DNA from: Mastigamoeba balamuthi
Taxonomy: Eukaryota > Evosea > Mastigamoebida > Mastigamoebidae
Reading direction: 5' to 3'
DNA length: 64,000 bases
Assembly (NCBI GenBank): GCA_902651635.1
Contig: CACRSC010000007.1
Span: 367,368 to 431,367, forward strand
The notes beneath the pieces were generated by a model, which was not told the DNA's origin, made no database searches, and was given only the letters and a program-made list of their open reading frames with translations. Positions 44,466-55,824 of the stretch are shown in pieces; the first letter of the stretch is position 1, and every line of letters begins with the position of its first letter. Made by a program: the position numbers and the translations under genes.

Positions 44466-45206
44466 ATGAAGGTCACATTCTCCTCCACTGCTGCCGTCGC
44501 CGCCGCCCTGGTGCTGGCGTCGCTGGCCTGCCGGGCGTCGGCGTCGGAGCTGGGCGTCTGCGAGTGCCGGTGCTGCGTGCGCTGCACGGAGCCGCCGCTC
44601 TCGGGGACGTTCCGCGACGACACGTGCACGCGGTGCAACGACAGGGGCTGCGCGTCGCACGTCGACGCCTGCTCGACGGTCGGCCCCTACGGCATCATGG
44701 TCCTGACGCACTGCGACGCGCTCTACATGTGGGGCGTCAGCGCGTGGTCCCCCTGCGGCCCCGAGTGCAACCGCACGCGCAGCGTCGAGTGCGTGGCGAC
44801 CAGCAACAGCAGCGTCGTGCCCGACAAGAGGTGCGCGCCGCTGGGCCAGAAGCCCGCGGCCGTCGAGCAGTGCGCGGGCGACCAGTGCGCGGGCAGCGGC
44901 TACTGCTCCTGCGCCTGCCAGAAGGCCGGCGCGCTGAAGTCGGAGCGCAGGTACCACGACGGGCACTGCGACACGTGCTCGGCCGACGCCTGCGCGCAGA
45001 GGTTCCCCGACACCTGCAGCACGAAGGGCGGCGAGATCAGCTCCAAGTGCTCGTGGAGCGAGAACAGGCACTCGGGGATGCCCGGCTGGGCCGCCGCCCT
45101 GCTCGCCATCGTGCTGCTGGCCTGCGTGGCGGCGGGCGTCTGCGCGGGTGTCTTCCTGTACAAGAGGTGGCGGGCGAGGAGCCCCTACGACAGCCTCATG
45201 CACTGA
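44466..45206 (+). CDS. Type I membrane protein with a thrombospondin type 1 domain
   Basis: An intronless frame of 246 residues from the ATG at 44466. A signal peptide (TAAVAAALVLASLACRASAS) is followed by a Cys-rich region (CECRCCVRC), then a TSP1 module (WGVSAWSPCGPECNRTRSVEC). A second Cys-rich region is followed by one transmembrane helix (AALLAIVLLACVAAGVCAGV) and a short basic tail ending SPYDSLMH. YDSL fits a YxxPhi endocytic/lysosomal sorting signal. TSP1 domains mediate adhesion in many protist surface proteins; the ligand is unknown. The frame is open further upstream, but the signal peptide fixes this start. Confidence 0.85.
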   Translation: MKVTFSSTAAVAAALVLASLACRASASELGVCECRCCVRCTEPPLSGTFRDDTCTRCNDRGCASHVDACSTVGPYGIMVLTHCDALYMWGVSAWSPCGPECNRTRSVECVATSNSSVVPDKRCAPLGQKPAAVEQCAGDQCAGSGYCSCACQKAGALKSERRYHDGHCDTCSADACAQRFPDTCSTKGGEISSKCSWSENRHSGMPGWAAALLAIVLLACVAAGVCAGVFLYKRWRARSPYDSLMH

Positions 45207-45677
45207 GGGCCCCCTCGCTGCTCTGGCCTCTGCGCTTGTTGCTGCCTCAGTTTCAATTGAGCACTGACCCACACACCCACCGCTCACCGGGTTCTGGCGA
45301 CGTCTCAACAACAGTTTCAGACCTCTCAAGGTGATAGTGGCTTTTGATGTGTGTGTGGAGTGCGTCTACTTGGATGGCAGACTGAGGCCCTCCCTCTGGG
45401 CACCGTGCATTACCCTACAAGAGCACACACTCCTCGGGACCCCATTGGTTGGCATCAGTCTTTGCAGAGTCCTCCTTCCCGTCCTTGAACCACACATCCC
45501 CTTCACGGGGAACGGGGGCAGGTGGCGCCAGGCTGACTTGGAACTTTGGAGAAAACCATCCCACGGAATCCGCCAAATCTCGCAAATCGCGATAAAATCT
45601 CGCCCGACAAGATCTCTCCTGCATCGCACAATTGTGCATCATCGCCAGCAGACCCTCACCCACCCATTCTCTCGGAC
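45207..45677. other. Intergenic, no gene seen
   Basis: This carries the 3' end of the TSP1 gene and the promoter of the RWD gene. No motif was recognised. Confidence 0.45.
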
Positions 45678-46349
45678 ATGTCTGCTGACGAGGCGCTCGA
45701 GGAGGAGGCCTTCGCCCTCGACGCGATCTTCGGGCCGGAGCTGACGCGCTTCACGCCGCGGTCGCTGCGCGTGCTGCTGGCGCCCGGCGGCCCCTCGCTG
45801 GCCGTCGAGCTCCCGCAGGGCTACCCCGCCACGGCCCCCGCCCTCGCCCGCCTGCACCCCCCGACGCACCCGCGCGCCGCCCGCGTCGCCGCCGCCCTGC
45901 GCAGGGCCGCCGAGGAGCTCGTGGGCTCGTCCGCCGTCTTCTCGCTCGTCAGCGTCGCCCGCGAGGCCCTGGCGTCGGACGACCCGCTGCCCGCCGCCCC
46001 CGCAGAGGCCGCCGGGGGCTGCGCGCCGCAGGTGACGGCGCAGGGGGTGCCGCAGGGGCCGCAGGAGCAGAGGGAGACGCTGCTGATACAGGTCTCGGCG
46101 GACAAGAGGTGGTGGGAGGGCGAGCAGGACGAGGACGAGTGCGCGGCGGCAGTCGTCGAGGCCGCTGCCCAGGCCGCGGCGGACGACGTGCCCGGCGCGC
46201 CCTCTGGCGCTGGCGGCAGGTCCGCTTCTGTGTGCCCCTTTTTTCCTGTCGCATGCCACCAACGCGCTGCCCCCCTTCTAGAAGAACATCCATCTCTTTC
46301 CCTTCCCCTGCCCCTTTTCCTTTTGCGGCACCGGCGCGAGTCACCCTGA
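45678..46349 (+). CDS. RWD-domain protein (3' end uncertain)
   Basis: The ATG at 45678 opens an RWD domain (EEEAFALDAIFGPELTRF, then VELPQGYPATAPALARL with the YP..P turn), followed by an Ala/Glu-rich helical region (SADKRWWEGEQDEDE). RWD domains bind GCN1 or act as UBC-like adaptors, and RWDD1/Gir2-type proteins partner DRG GTPases. The frame runs to a stop at 46349, but the last 45 residues are low-complexity and enter a repeated non-coding-like stretch. A splice earlier is therefore likely: phase-0 donors occur at GTGCCC near 46188 and at two earlier sites. It could end on its own or splice into the GTPase exon at 46623 (see findings). Confidence 0.6.
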   Translation: MSADEALEEEAFALDAIFGPELTRFTPRSLRVLLAPGGPSLAVELPQGYPATAPALARLHPPTHPRAARVAAALRRAAEELVGSSAVFSLVSVAREALASDDPLPAAPAEAAGGCAPQVTAQGVPQGPQEQRETLLIQVSADKRWWEGEQDEDECAAAVVEAAAQAAADDVPGAPSGAGGRSASVCPFFPVACHQRAAPLLEEHPSLSLPLPLFLLRHRRESP

Positions 46350-46483
46350 CTCACAGCCGCTTGATAGCGGGCGGGCTTTGTTGCACTGCCCTCCCCTTCT
46401 AGAAGAACACCTATCCCTCCCTTTTCCTTTTGCGGTTCTGGCGTGACTCACCCTGGCTCAAAGTAATCTGCTAGAGGTGGGCT
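46273..46483. repeat. Two-copy tandem duplication, about 119 bp unit
   Basis: CCCCTTCTAGAAGAAC..., CCTTTTCCTTTTGCGG, GTGACTCACCCTG (copy one: GAGTCACCCTGACTCA) and GGGCTTT occur in the same order at 46273-46380 and 46391-46483. It lies between the RWD and GTPase coding exons. Confidence 0.7.
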
Positions 46484-46525
46484 TTATTGGCGTGTATCCC
46501 CCTTCCCCTCCCCACTCGGTCTCTA

Positions 46526-48294
46526 ATGCCTGCGCGAGTGGCACGTCGCGCTGCGGCTGATCGCGGGCCAGAGGAGGCCATTATAGCCCACAGTCAATTG
46601 ATTTACTACCTTTGATGCCCAGGCTGCCAACACTCGCAACGTGCAACTGAAATTCAAGGCCGCCCGGTGCAGCTGCGAGCGGTCCTGGGAGTACGTCGTC
46701 GGGCTCGTGGGCAAGCCCAGCAGCGGCAAGAGCACTCTGTTCAACGCGGCCTCGGGCGCCACCGACGACCGCCGCGCAGCCCGCATGGCCGCGCACCCGT
46801 TCACGACGATCGCCCCCAACGTCGGCCGCGCCATCGCGCGCGTCCCGTGCCCCTGCGTCTCGCTGGGCCTCAAGCCGCACGCGTGCCGCGGGTGCTCCGC
46901 GCCCGGCAGCGCCGCGGGCCACCGCGCGATCAGCGTCGTCGTCAAGGACGTCGCCGGGCTGGTCCCCGGGGCCTACCAGGGCCGCGGCAGGGGCAACCGC
47001 TTCCTCGACGACCTCACCGACGCCGACGCGCTCGTGCACGTCGTCGACGCCTCGGGCGAGACGGACAGCGAGGGCAGGGCGCTGCACGGCGCAGAGGCCG
47101 ACGACGGGCGCCGCTCGAGCCCCGAGGGCGAGGTCGCGTGGGTGCGCGCCGAGCTGCACCGCTGGGTCTTCGACAACGTGCGCGCCAAGTGGGCCGCCGT
47201 GCGCCGCCGCCCCGAGCGCCTCCCGCAGCTGTTCAGCGGGTACCACGCCGACCGCTCGCTCGTCCGCGCCGCTATGATGCGCGCGGGCGTCGACCCCACG
47301 ACGTTCTCGCTGGTCCCCAAGGGCGCCGCGGGCTCCGGCGCCTCCCCGATCCCTCCGTCGAGCTGGACAGCAAAGGTGTGCTCTCTCCCCTCCGGTGGCG
47401 AGGCGCCACGCGCGCACGTGCCTCACGCCTCCCCGTCGGCAGGACCTGCACCTCGTCGTTGCGCACTTCCTGCGCGTGAGGTTCCCGGTGCTCGTGGCGC
47501 TCAACAAGGCCGACACCGCGGGGGCTGCGGTCGGAGGCAACCTCGCGCGCGTGCTTAAGGCGTTCCCGAACGAGCGCTGCGTCCCCGTGTGTGCGCGCGG
47601 CGAGCTGCTCCTTCAGCACCTCGTCGCCGAGGGGGCGGTGTCGCACGCCGACGGCTCGAACACGTTCGAGCTGCTGCCTGACGCCACCGACGAGCTGCTC
47701 ATCCAGGCCGCAGTTAAGGCGGGGATGCGCGCAGCCTCGGGGACCGAAGGTGCGCACCAGTTCCGCTCTTCTCTGCTACACGACACGCAATGTAGTCTGT
47801 GCAATATCCGTGATGCGTGCGACGCGAGTCGTTGGACACGATGCGTTACTTGCCCATGGCTCGTTGTCTCACTCACAACCCTTCCCCCGGTAGACACGCC
47901 CCCGACGGCAGAAGAGGTGCGGACGGAGCTGCAGAGGCTCAAGGAGAACGTGCTGGACAAGCACGGCTCCACCGGCGTGACCGCTGCCATGAGCACCGCC
48001 CTGGCCATGCGGCGCCCCGTCGCCATCTTCCCCGTCGCGGACCTCGACACCCTGGCGCCCCTGACCACGGCCGCGGGGCCCGGCCCCCTGCGGGACTGCC
48101 TGCTCATGAGGCCCGGGAGCACCGTCGGGGACGCGTTCGAGGCGCTGAAGAAGGAGCCCAACAGGATGCTGGGCGGCGACTACGTGCACGCGGAGGCCCT
48201 CGACTTTGCGGGCAGAAAACGCGTCGTCCACAAGAGCGACGCCCTCGACGCGGCCAACAGCGTGCTCCGAATCGTGGCGACCAGGAAGCTCTGA
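46526..48294 (+). CDS. YGR210C-type (YchF/OLA1-related) GTPase with TGS domain
   Basis: Coding exons 46623-47375, 47443-47749 and 47894-48294 join in phase. G1 is GLVGKPSSGKST, G2 is PFTTIAPN, G3 is DVAGLVPG, G4 is NKAD. The insert with CPCVSLGLKPHACRGC and the C-terminal TGS-like segment (DCLLMRPGSTVGDAF) match the archaeal/fungal YGR210C group rather than OLA1 proper. Such GTPases associate with ribosomes. The 46623 exon has no in-frame ATG before G1, so an upstream exon is required. One candidate is ATG CCT GCG CGA at 46526-46537 followed by an 85-nt intron, used here. The other is a splice from the RWD exon. Confidence 0.85.
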
Positions 48295-48419
48295 GGGTTG
48301 CCGGGTTCTGCTGACGTGTGCCACCGCACGGCGTTCCGTTTTCCTTGCGCACGGGCCGTTTGAACTTCCGAGATTTTTCTCAGTAGATCCGCGGGCATAC
48401 CATTAATAGTGTCGCGGGC

Positions 48420-49858
48420 ATGGGTGGCTGCTGCAGTGTGTGCCTGCGCACTCGCCGAGTGTCCGGGGTTCTCGAGCTGGGAGCAGCGGCACACACGGTG
48501 CCCGCGCCGTCCTTCCCGGTGGCCTACGACCCCAAGGGTGGCCTGCTGCTCATCCTGGGCAGCTTTCGGGGCACTATTCTGCGCCGCGTCTGGAACGTCG
48601 TGCTCGCCGTGGCGATCGTCTCGGTGGTGGTCACGGTGCTTCAGCGCGAGGGCGTGGTCGACCTGTCGATCGGGACCACCTGCCACACGTTTTTGGGACT
48701 CGGTATCTACTTATTCACGATTTAAGTGCGCTGACAGCACCCCCGACCACCACGGCACGCACAGCACTGAGCTTGCTGCTGGTCTTCCGGACGAACTCGT
48801 GCTACGAGAGGTGGAGGGATGGACGAGTACTGCTGGCCTCGCTCGTCAACAGGTCGCGCAGCTTCGTGCTCAAGTGCTGTGCCGTCATCCACGACGACCC
48901 ATACAAGGCACAACACGATTGAAGTGCCCACTCTAACAGAGCTGGTGACACAGGAGAGGTCGAGACAATTGACGTCGGCGTTTTTGGCTGGCGTTAGGAG
49001 AGACCTTAGGAGGGAGTCCGACATTCCCGAGCTGCAGCACATCTTGCCGCACGCAGACCGTGGTCTATTCAACTCGCAGAAGCGACGACGAGCAGTTTCG
49101 CTCTCCAATGCCCGACTACACGAGGACTAACCAAGCGCACAGAGCCACCCACAAATGGCCCTGGAGATGCTGTGGATGCACGTCAATCAACTGAGCAGAG
49201 AGAAGCTTATCATGGAGTGCGAGACAGCAGCCATTCCCCATGTTTCTAACGGCACTGCCCCGCAGCCGGCACATTCTGCTGCTGAACGAGGACCTCACGG
49301 CCCTCAACGACACGTGGGGGCAGCTCATCCGCATCAGGGACATGCCCACGCCTTTTGCCTACGCGCACCACATCAAGTCGTACCTGCTGATATTCTGCAT
49401 CACCGCGCCGTTCGCCATGCTCGCCACGATGGGCGTCACGACGCCCGTGGCGTCCGTCCTGCTGACGTACGCGCTGTTTGGCCTCGACGAGATCGCCGTG
49501 GAGATAGAGGAGCCGTTCGGCCGAGACCCCAACGACCTGCCGCTCGACGTGATCTTCGAGAGCGCACAGGAGAGCCTCATGGTGGCGACTGAGGACGCTC
49601 AGGTACAGACCGGTGCTCACACGAATGCAGCGTCGCACCAACAGGGCCTTCGGGGCAACGCAGTCGCTGAGGAGGGTCGTGGACGACTGGTCACCACTGG
49701 CAGACCAGGACGGCGGAGAGACGCCGACCCAGCAGCCCTCGCAGATGAAAAAGCAGGACACCAAGTCCAGCTCGCACGTGAACGTGACGAGTTTCGATGC
49801 AGAAGCCCCGACGTACATCCAGCCGCTCAAGAGCTCCCATCTATTAGTTTCGTGCTAA
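48420..49858 (+). CDS. Bestrophin-like (UPF0187) anion channel
   Basis: Exon 48420-48702 encodes MGGCC (possible N-terminal acylation site) and the first hydrophobic helices. Its phase-1 splice to 48765 gives HTFLGLALSLLLVFRTNSCYERW in two halves, with FRTNSCYERW the family signature. Downstream come MALEMLWMHVNQLSREKL, LIM then a 49-nt intron (49217-49265), RHILLLNEDLTALNDTWG, MPTPFAYAHHIK, and FGLDEIAVEIEEPFGRDPND. A second 49-nt intron (49582-49630) leads to the hydrophilic tail. This matches bestrophin-family chloride/bicarbonate channels of the bacterial, fungal and plant type. The joins between about 48870 and 49150 did not close, so that part may have two more introns or an error. Confidence 0.8.
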
Positions 49859-50028
49859 GTCATTTGACTCATTACACACTGCATACATACGAAACAACGA
49901 TACGCTACTGTGCACCTACCTGGGAGAGAGTCACGCTAGGCTTGCAGGGCTGGATTCCTGCTTGGAATCTCAGATTCCTTTGGGCGAGATACGCAAATCA
50001 AGCCAGAATATCTACAGTCCCGCGCCAG

Positions 50029-53000
50029 ATGAAGTACGCCCACATGCTCGCGCAGCGCCACTAATAGCCGCCCAGCTTCGACGTGGAGGATCTCGGGGTG
50101 GCGTTCCCCTACCCCCGCGTGTACCCCGAGCAGTACCGCTACATGCGCGCGATGCTGTTCGGCCTGCGGGCGCGCGCGCCGAGCCTCATCGAGATGCCGT
50201 CGGGCACAGGCAAGACAGCGGCCCTCCTCAGCCTCGCCATCGCCTACCAGGCCGAGCAGCGCAGGGCGGCCCAGGACCCCGCTGCCCGCCACCGCGTGCT
50301 CTACTGCTCGCGCACCGTCCAGGAGATATCGCAGGTCAGTTTGCGGGCTCAGCGGGGCGGGGGGGCCGTCGCTGCACCCCGAGCAGCGCGGCACCCAATT
50401 GATTTGATTGCCTGCACAGTGACGCAACGCAGGCATTTCTTGAGTCGAGATTCCGAAATCCTGATATTCCATGGGGATCTCAACCGTGAATCCGCCGCTG
50501 TGCTGCTGCTGCCCTGCCCTCCAGGCCACCGAGGAGGCCCGCAGGGTCGTCGAGCGCAGGGGCGGGTCCGAGCTCGCTGTGTGCCTCAGCAGCCGCAAGA
50601 ACCTCTGCATCAACGCAGCCGTCTGCGCTGCACGCGAGGGCCGGGCCGTCGACTCGCTCTGCCGGGACCGCACCGCCACTTGGGTCCGCGAGAAGGCCAA
50701 AACCGCTCGCGCCACCGGCGACCGCCCTCCGGAGACCTGCGAATACTACGAGGTCCCAACTCCCCCGCCTTGCGCGTCGCTGAACCGTCGGAACCCGTTG
50801 CGGAACGCGCTGGCTCTGGCAGGGGTTCGAGCAGAAGGGGCAGACGATGAACGTGGGGGCGATGCGCGGCGTGCACTCGCTGGAGGACCTGAAGGAGCTG
50901 GGGCGGCGGGAGACGGTGTGCCCGTACTTCCTGGCGCGGGCGATGGCCGAGTACGCCAACGTCGTGCTGTGCAGCTACCAGTACGCCATCGACCCGCGCA
51001 TCGCAGAGCACGTCACCAGCGACTTTGGCCCCGACACCGTCTGCATCTTCGACGAGGCCCACAACATCGGTGCCACCCTCCCCACACACGATCGGGAGCA
51101 ATCGATCGTGCTGGCGACACCAGTTGATTTGAATTCGGATTCAATTCGAGAGAGAACTTGGGAGAGGGAACGGGACTGACACTGCGCTTGAACGGCAACG
51201 CAACGGCAGATAACGTGTGCATCGAAGTGCTGAGCCGCACGCTGACGAGCGAGAACCTGGGGCTCGCGCTGAAGAACCTCGACACGCTGGTCTCGAAGGT
51301 CAACGCGTGCGTAGAACGCCCCACGCTGCTCGGCCTGCTGCACACACGCCGCCCCCTCTGACGCCCCCAGCGGCCAGCACCAAGGCCATCGACATGGATA
51401 AGATGCAGCGCGAGTACACGAGGCTCGTCAACGACGTCGCCCGGCCCCACGACGTGCCCCTAGCAGACGACATCGCCGCCGACCCGCGTACGCTCCACCC
51501 CAGCCACGCAGCCTCAGGCCACAGCACACACGGCCATCACTGCCCAGAGACAACGCAGCGCACACAGTCCAACTCGTCCAAATCGCCACACAGCATAGAC
51601 AACGCAGCCCACGCGAGCACGCGACAGCGAGCACTTGCACTAACCCGGGGCCCTCTCAACCGCAGTGTTGCCAGACGACGTGCTGCAGGAGGCGGTGCCC
51701 GGGAACATCCGCAAGTCCGAGTCGTTCCTGCGGCTGCTGCGCGTGTGGCTCGCGTGGCTCGTCGAGCGCATCCGCGCGCCCAACGCGTGGGTCGAGTCGT
51801 CGCTGCGCTTCGTCAGCGAGTTTGCGCGGCAGAAGTTCGTCGACGCCAACGCGCTGCGGTTCTTCTCGTCGCGCCTGGCGTCTCTGGTGCGCACGCTCGA
51901 GCTCTCCGAGTCTGTGCGGCTCGCGCCGCTGGCGACGGCGGCGGAGATGGCGACGATCGCTGCGACGTACGACCGCGGGTTCCGGCTGCTGCTCGAGCCC
52001 GCCGAGCAGGCGCACCTCTCGTCGATCGCGCTCGTCTGCCTCGACTCGTCGGTGGCCATGCAGGCCGTCGTGCGGCGCTTCCCGATGACGGTGCTGACGT
52101 CGGGGACGCTGTCGCCGCTCGACGTCTACACGGCCGTGCTGGGCATCGCGCCGGCGGTCACCGAGAGCTTCGGCATGACGGTCGTGCGCAACTGCCTGAG
52201 CGCGGCCATCGTCACGCGCGGCGCCGACCAGGTGCCCATCACCACCAAGTTCGAGACGCGCTACGAGACGCCGGTGATACGCAACTACGGCGACCTGCTG
52301 CTGGAGCTCTCGAGCGTGGTGCCCGACGGCATCGTGTGCTTCTTCCCGAGCTACGGGTACCTCGAGCAGGTCGTCTCGCGCTGGGAGGACCTCTTCGTGC
52401 TGAGCAAGATACGCGAGAACAAGCTCGTCTTCAGCGAGACGCAGGACCCCGTCGAGACCTCGTGGGCCCTGCACCACTACAAGCGCTGCTGCGAGATCGG
52501 CAGGGGCGCCGTCATGCTCGCCGTCGCCCGCGGGCGCCTCTCCGAGGGCATCGATTTCAGCCGCCACTACGGCCGCTGCGCCGTCGTCTTCGGCGTCCCC
52601 TACACCAACACGCAGTCGCGCATCCTCAAGGCCCGCCTCGAGTTCCTCAGCGACCGCCTCAAGGTACCGCGTCTTGCTTGCTTTGCGTTCCGTTCCGCCT
52701 CGGGTTTGCGCTGCAAGCTGAGTTCACCTGCGTTCCTCGTTGGAGCGTTTTTACTCGTGCTCCTTCTCGGGCTGTACTGCGAGCTTGTCTCGGTTCTCAC
52801 CGCATTTGCTCGTGCTCTGCGTCGTCTGACAACGCGTTTGCTCTCGCAGATACGAGAGGAGGACTTCCTGTCGTTCGACGCGATGCGGGCGGCTGCGCAG
52901 TGCGTGGGGCGTGTGCTGAGGGGCAAGGACGACTACGCGGCGATCGTGTTCGCGGACAGGCGGTTCTCGCGGGCGGACAAGATCTCGAAGCTGCCGCGCT

Positions 53001-53215
53001 GGATCGCCGAGGCCGTGCGCTCGTCGGGGCTGACGGACACGTCCAGCGACGTCGCCGTGGGGCAGGTCCGCGAGTTCATGCTGCGGGCCGCGCAGCCGTT
53101 CCCGAGGGAGATGCAGGAGGGCGTGTCGCTCTGGTCCGCAGAGGACATTGCGCGCTACCGCCAGGCGCAGCTCAAGAAGCAGGCAGCCGCGCAGCAGCAG
53201 CAACAGCACCAATGA
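50029..53215 (+). CDS. ERCC2: XPD/Rad3 DNA helicase, TFIIH subunit
   Basis: Eight exons: 50029-50033, 50076-50334, 50525-50752, 50823-51069, 51210-51306, 51378-51487, 51666-52663 and 52850-53215. They total 2310 nt (769 residues; human XPD has 760). The first coding exon is only ATGAA. Motifs: Walker A MPSGTGKTAALL, FeS cysteines in NLCIN, DSLC, PETCEYYE and VCPYFLAR, DEAH box FDEAHNIDNVC, TSGTLSPLDVY, SVARGRLSEGIDF-like (AVARGRLSEGIDF) and AAQCVGRVLRGKDDY. XPD is the 5'-3' helicase of TFIIH, needed for nucleotide excision repair and transcription. All four iron-sulphur ligands are kept. The C-terminus ends in a Gln-rich tail. Confidence 0.97.
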
Positions 53216-53584
53216 AGCACGCACGCCGGCTAACAAGAGAGCCACTTCTTTTTAAAACAAATACGCTGTACGCCTGCGCAGCAGCCCAACCCCAGAGCAC
53301 CCAAGCCCAAGCGCGAGCTGAAGCTGGATTAGTGCAGGTCTCTGCAGTCTTTCCTGACGTCCGGACCACGTTTGGCAAATCTACAGGATTGCCTGACGAC
53401 AAAGCCAGACACATTTGGGTGTCTCATTCCCCTTTTTGCCGCTGATTTTTTGTTAACAAAACTGAGACTCCCATCATTTCGCTCGAGTTACGCGGGTGCG
53501 GGGATGCGGAATAGAAAAAGTAAGGCGTCACGAAGACCCAGATTTACTCGGTCCCTTTTTTTCCCGGAAACATAACCGGTGGGT
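53216..53584. other. Intergenic, no gene seen
   Basis: XPD 3' end and promoter of the next plus-strand gene; no motif was recognised. Confidence 0.45.
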
Positions 53585-55705
53585 ATGAAGTGCTGTGTTG
53601 AGCTGGCCCTGGCGGTGCTTCTCGCACACGTGTGCGCCCTTGACTCCAGTACGCCGCCCCACGGGAGAGGGCATGCCACGGGGTCCGACTCTTACACACA
53701 CCCCGCAGACGGGGGGTGGCAAGACCCGAAGCTCAGCCTGTGCATACACGCGGGAGACGGCACCGGGAAGGTGCTGTGGTGTACGGGTGACGCATTCCCC
53801 ACACGAAACGAAACTGTCGACGCCATCGTACGAGGAATTACAACTGCGTATGTTATCCGGATGGCGGATCGCAAAAGACGTGTTCTCACATGCCTCGACA
53901 GTGATGAAGTGCACAGGGGGTTCTCTGGGTGGCCCGGCAGGACGCCGAACGGACCGAACGTGGCCACCGTGTACATCACCCAGAGCGATGCAGTGCCGCC
54001 ATCCACCGCTACGGAGCTATGGATCAGCAGCAGAACGTTGTCAGACACGATGCTGTGGCGAGAGTATGCAGCCGGGATCTGGAGCGACACGGCCACCGAC
54101 ACAGCGACGCTCCTCGTCATAAAAGCGAGCCCTCTGGGACATATTCGCCCTCACAGTTGACACCATTGCGCACCCCGATGCCACGCAGATCAGAGCTGCA
54201 GGAGAGTGCTCAGGTATCGCTTCTCTTCTGGCTCGAACACGTCTCACAAATTCAATTGCGCTTGTAGAAAAACGCCCCTCTAAGCGGTGGGTGATGGCCC
54301 ACGATTGCGGACACCCGGAATTATGCCGTGCTCCTGGTATGAACGACTCAGGTACCCGGGACACATGGGCACCGAGTTGCCTGAAAATTCGAAATACGGA
54401 TTTTTCTTCTTCAGCCGAGGAAGTCCCATATCCATCCATTGTGTCAGAGATGCAGCCCCCGCCCTTCGAGCATCAAGATCGCCATGCACTGTTCAGTAAG
54501 TGTTGAAATGACAGTCCAATGCCCATTCACCATATGCACACAGATTCGCTTCCAATATCACATACATTTGCAAGGCTTGCTGATGGAAATGCAACGAGTG
54601 GTGCAGCTGGGATTGGGGTTGATACTGCCTATGCTCTGTTTTGGTCGGCTATGAGCCAGTGCCACGGGAACACCACGTTTTTCACGTAGGCTTCCCTTTG
54701 TGTACACATATAAGTCTGATACGTCTGAACATCAGGATGGCCAATGACCTCAGGGCATCATGCCTGCGTCTCATAGGCTCGACTGCTCGGGGTCATAATG
54801 GGGACAACAATGTGACCATCACTGCAGGCGTCTGCAGGTCGTTGGAGAGGGCTCTGCATGCAACAGGGATGGATCTGCCTCTGCCTGCAAAACTGGGCCC
54901 AGCATCTCAATTCAGATGTAATGGAAAAAGATTTCACGACATGCCTATGTACACCGGTGAAAACGAGTACGATTTGATATCCTTCGAGGTCTTCTTTGGA
55001 GATTTCATCAATGCGAATATCACAGTAACTCAGAACGCCACAAGGACTTCCTGTGCCATTCGTGATCCCTTCACCCTCTTGTCATCTCTCAGTAGATCAG
55101 TGGTGGTCACAGGATATGTCCCAGACGAGATCGGCCACAATTCTGTGCAGGGCAATGCTACTGTCCAAGTGTCAATTACCGGAGGATCAACTATATCAGC
55201 AAATGCCTACTTCCTGCCATTTCCAGAAGTCACAAATGTGTCAATTGCTGGAAGAGACCCAAATGGTGACTACGCGATCAAGCTGATGGGTAACTTTGAT
55301 ACACACTTCGAGAGTTCGGAGGGATCAGAGCACATTATCATTGTACCCGATACTGACGACGTTGAGATAAAGATGACGAGATTCAGCAACCCCAGAGAGC
55401 TGATCCTACATGTCCACGTTCCTCTTACCCCTGACCACGTGTTGTTTTTGCTCTCTCAGCACGGAGGTCTCTACTGGAATGGTCCTTTCGATGTCTACAT
55501 TCCCTCTGATCAGAGACCGCAGCATAAGAAATCCGGGTGGTGGGTCACCCTGCTAAAGTGTCTGGCCGCTGTGCTGGGCGGTGTCGTCCTCTATGCTTTC
55601 CTCTCCAAAGCCATTCGGTGGGTAAAGAAGTGGACACATAGGAAGCACCAGGAGAGCGTTGTGGTGACCAATGAGGGGTCTGGCCTCGTGGACCACGTGA
55701 TCTAG
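53585..55705 (+). CDS. Unknown type I membrane glycoprotein
   Basis: Five exons, 53585-54115, 54189-54213 (25-nt micro-exon), 54268-54495, 54544-54685 and 54736-55705, total 1896 nt and give 631 residues with every phase closing. A signal peptide (CCVELALAVLLAHVCALD) starts a long ectodomain with several N-glycosylation sites (NVTIT, NITVT, NATRT, NATVQ, NVSIA) and scattered Cys. One transmembrane helix follows near the C-terminus (LLKCLAAVLGGVVLYAFL), with a basic cytoplasmic tail of about 40 residues. I recognise no family domain. The ectodomain after residue ~310 is beta-rich, like adhesion or receptor ectodomains. GC is lower in its 3' half than in the neighbours. Confidence 0.7.
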
Positions 55706-55824
55706 AAGACAACAGATGCAACGCCACTCAGCTGAGCTCGCGCACACACGTAACCCCGCGTGGCACGAACGCACGTTGCCCCAACACTGCCCGCGCAATT
55801 GAAAGACCACTGCACGTTGTTTTT

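Noticed and set aside
51217-53445. 742-codon plus-strand frame overlapping XPD
   Set aside because: It is an Arg/Ala-rich shadow in another frame of the XPD exons; XPD motifs account for the sequence.
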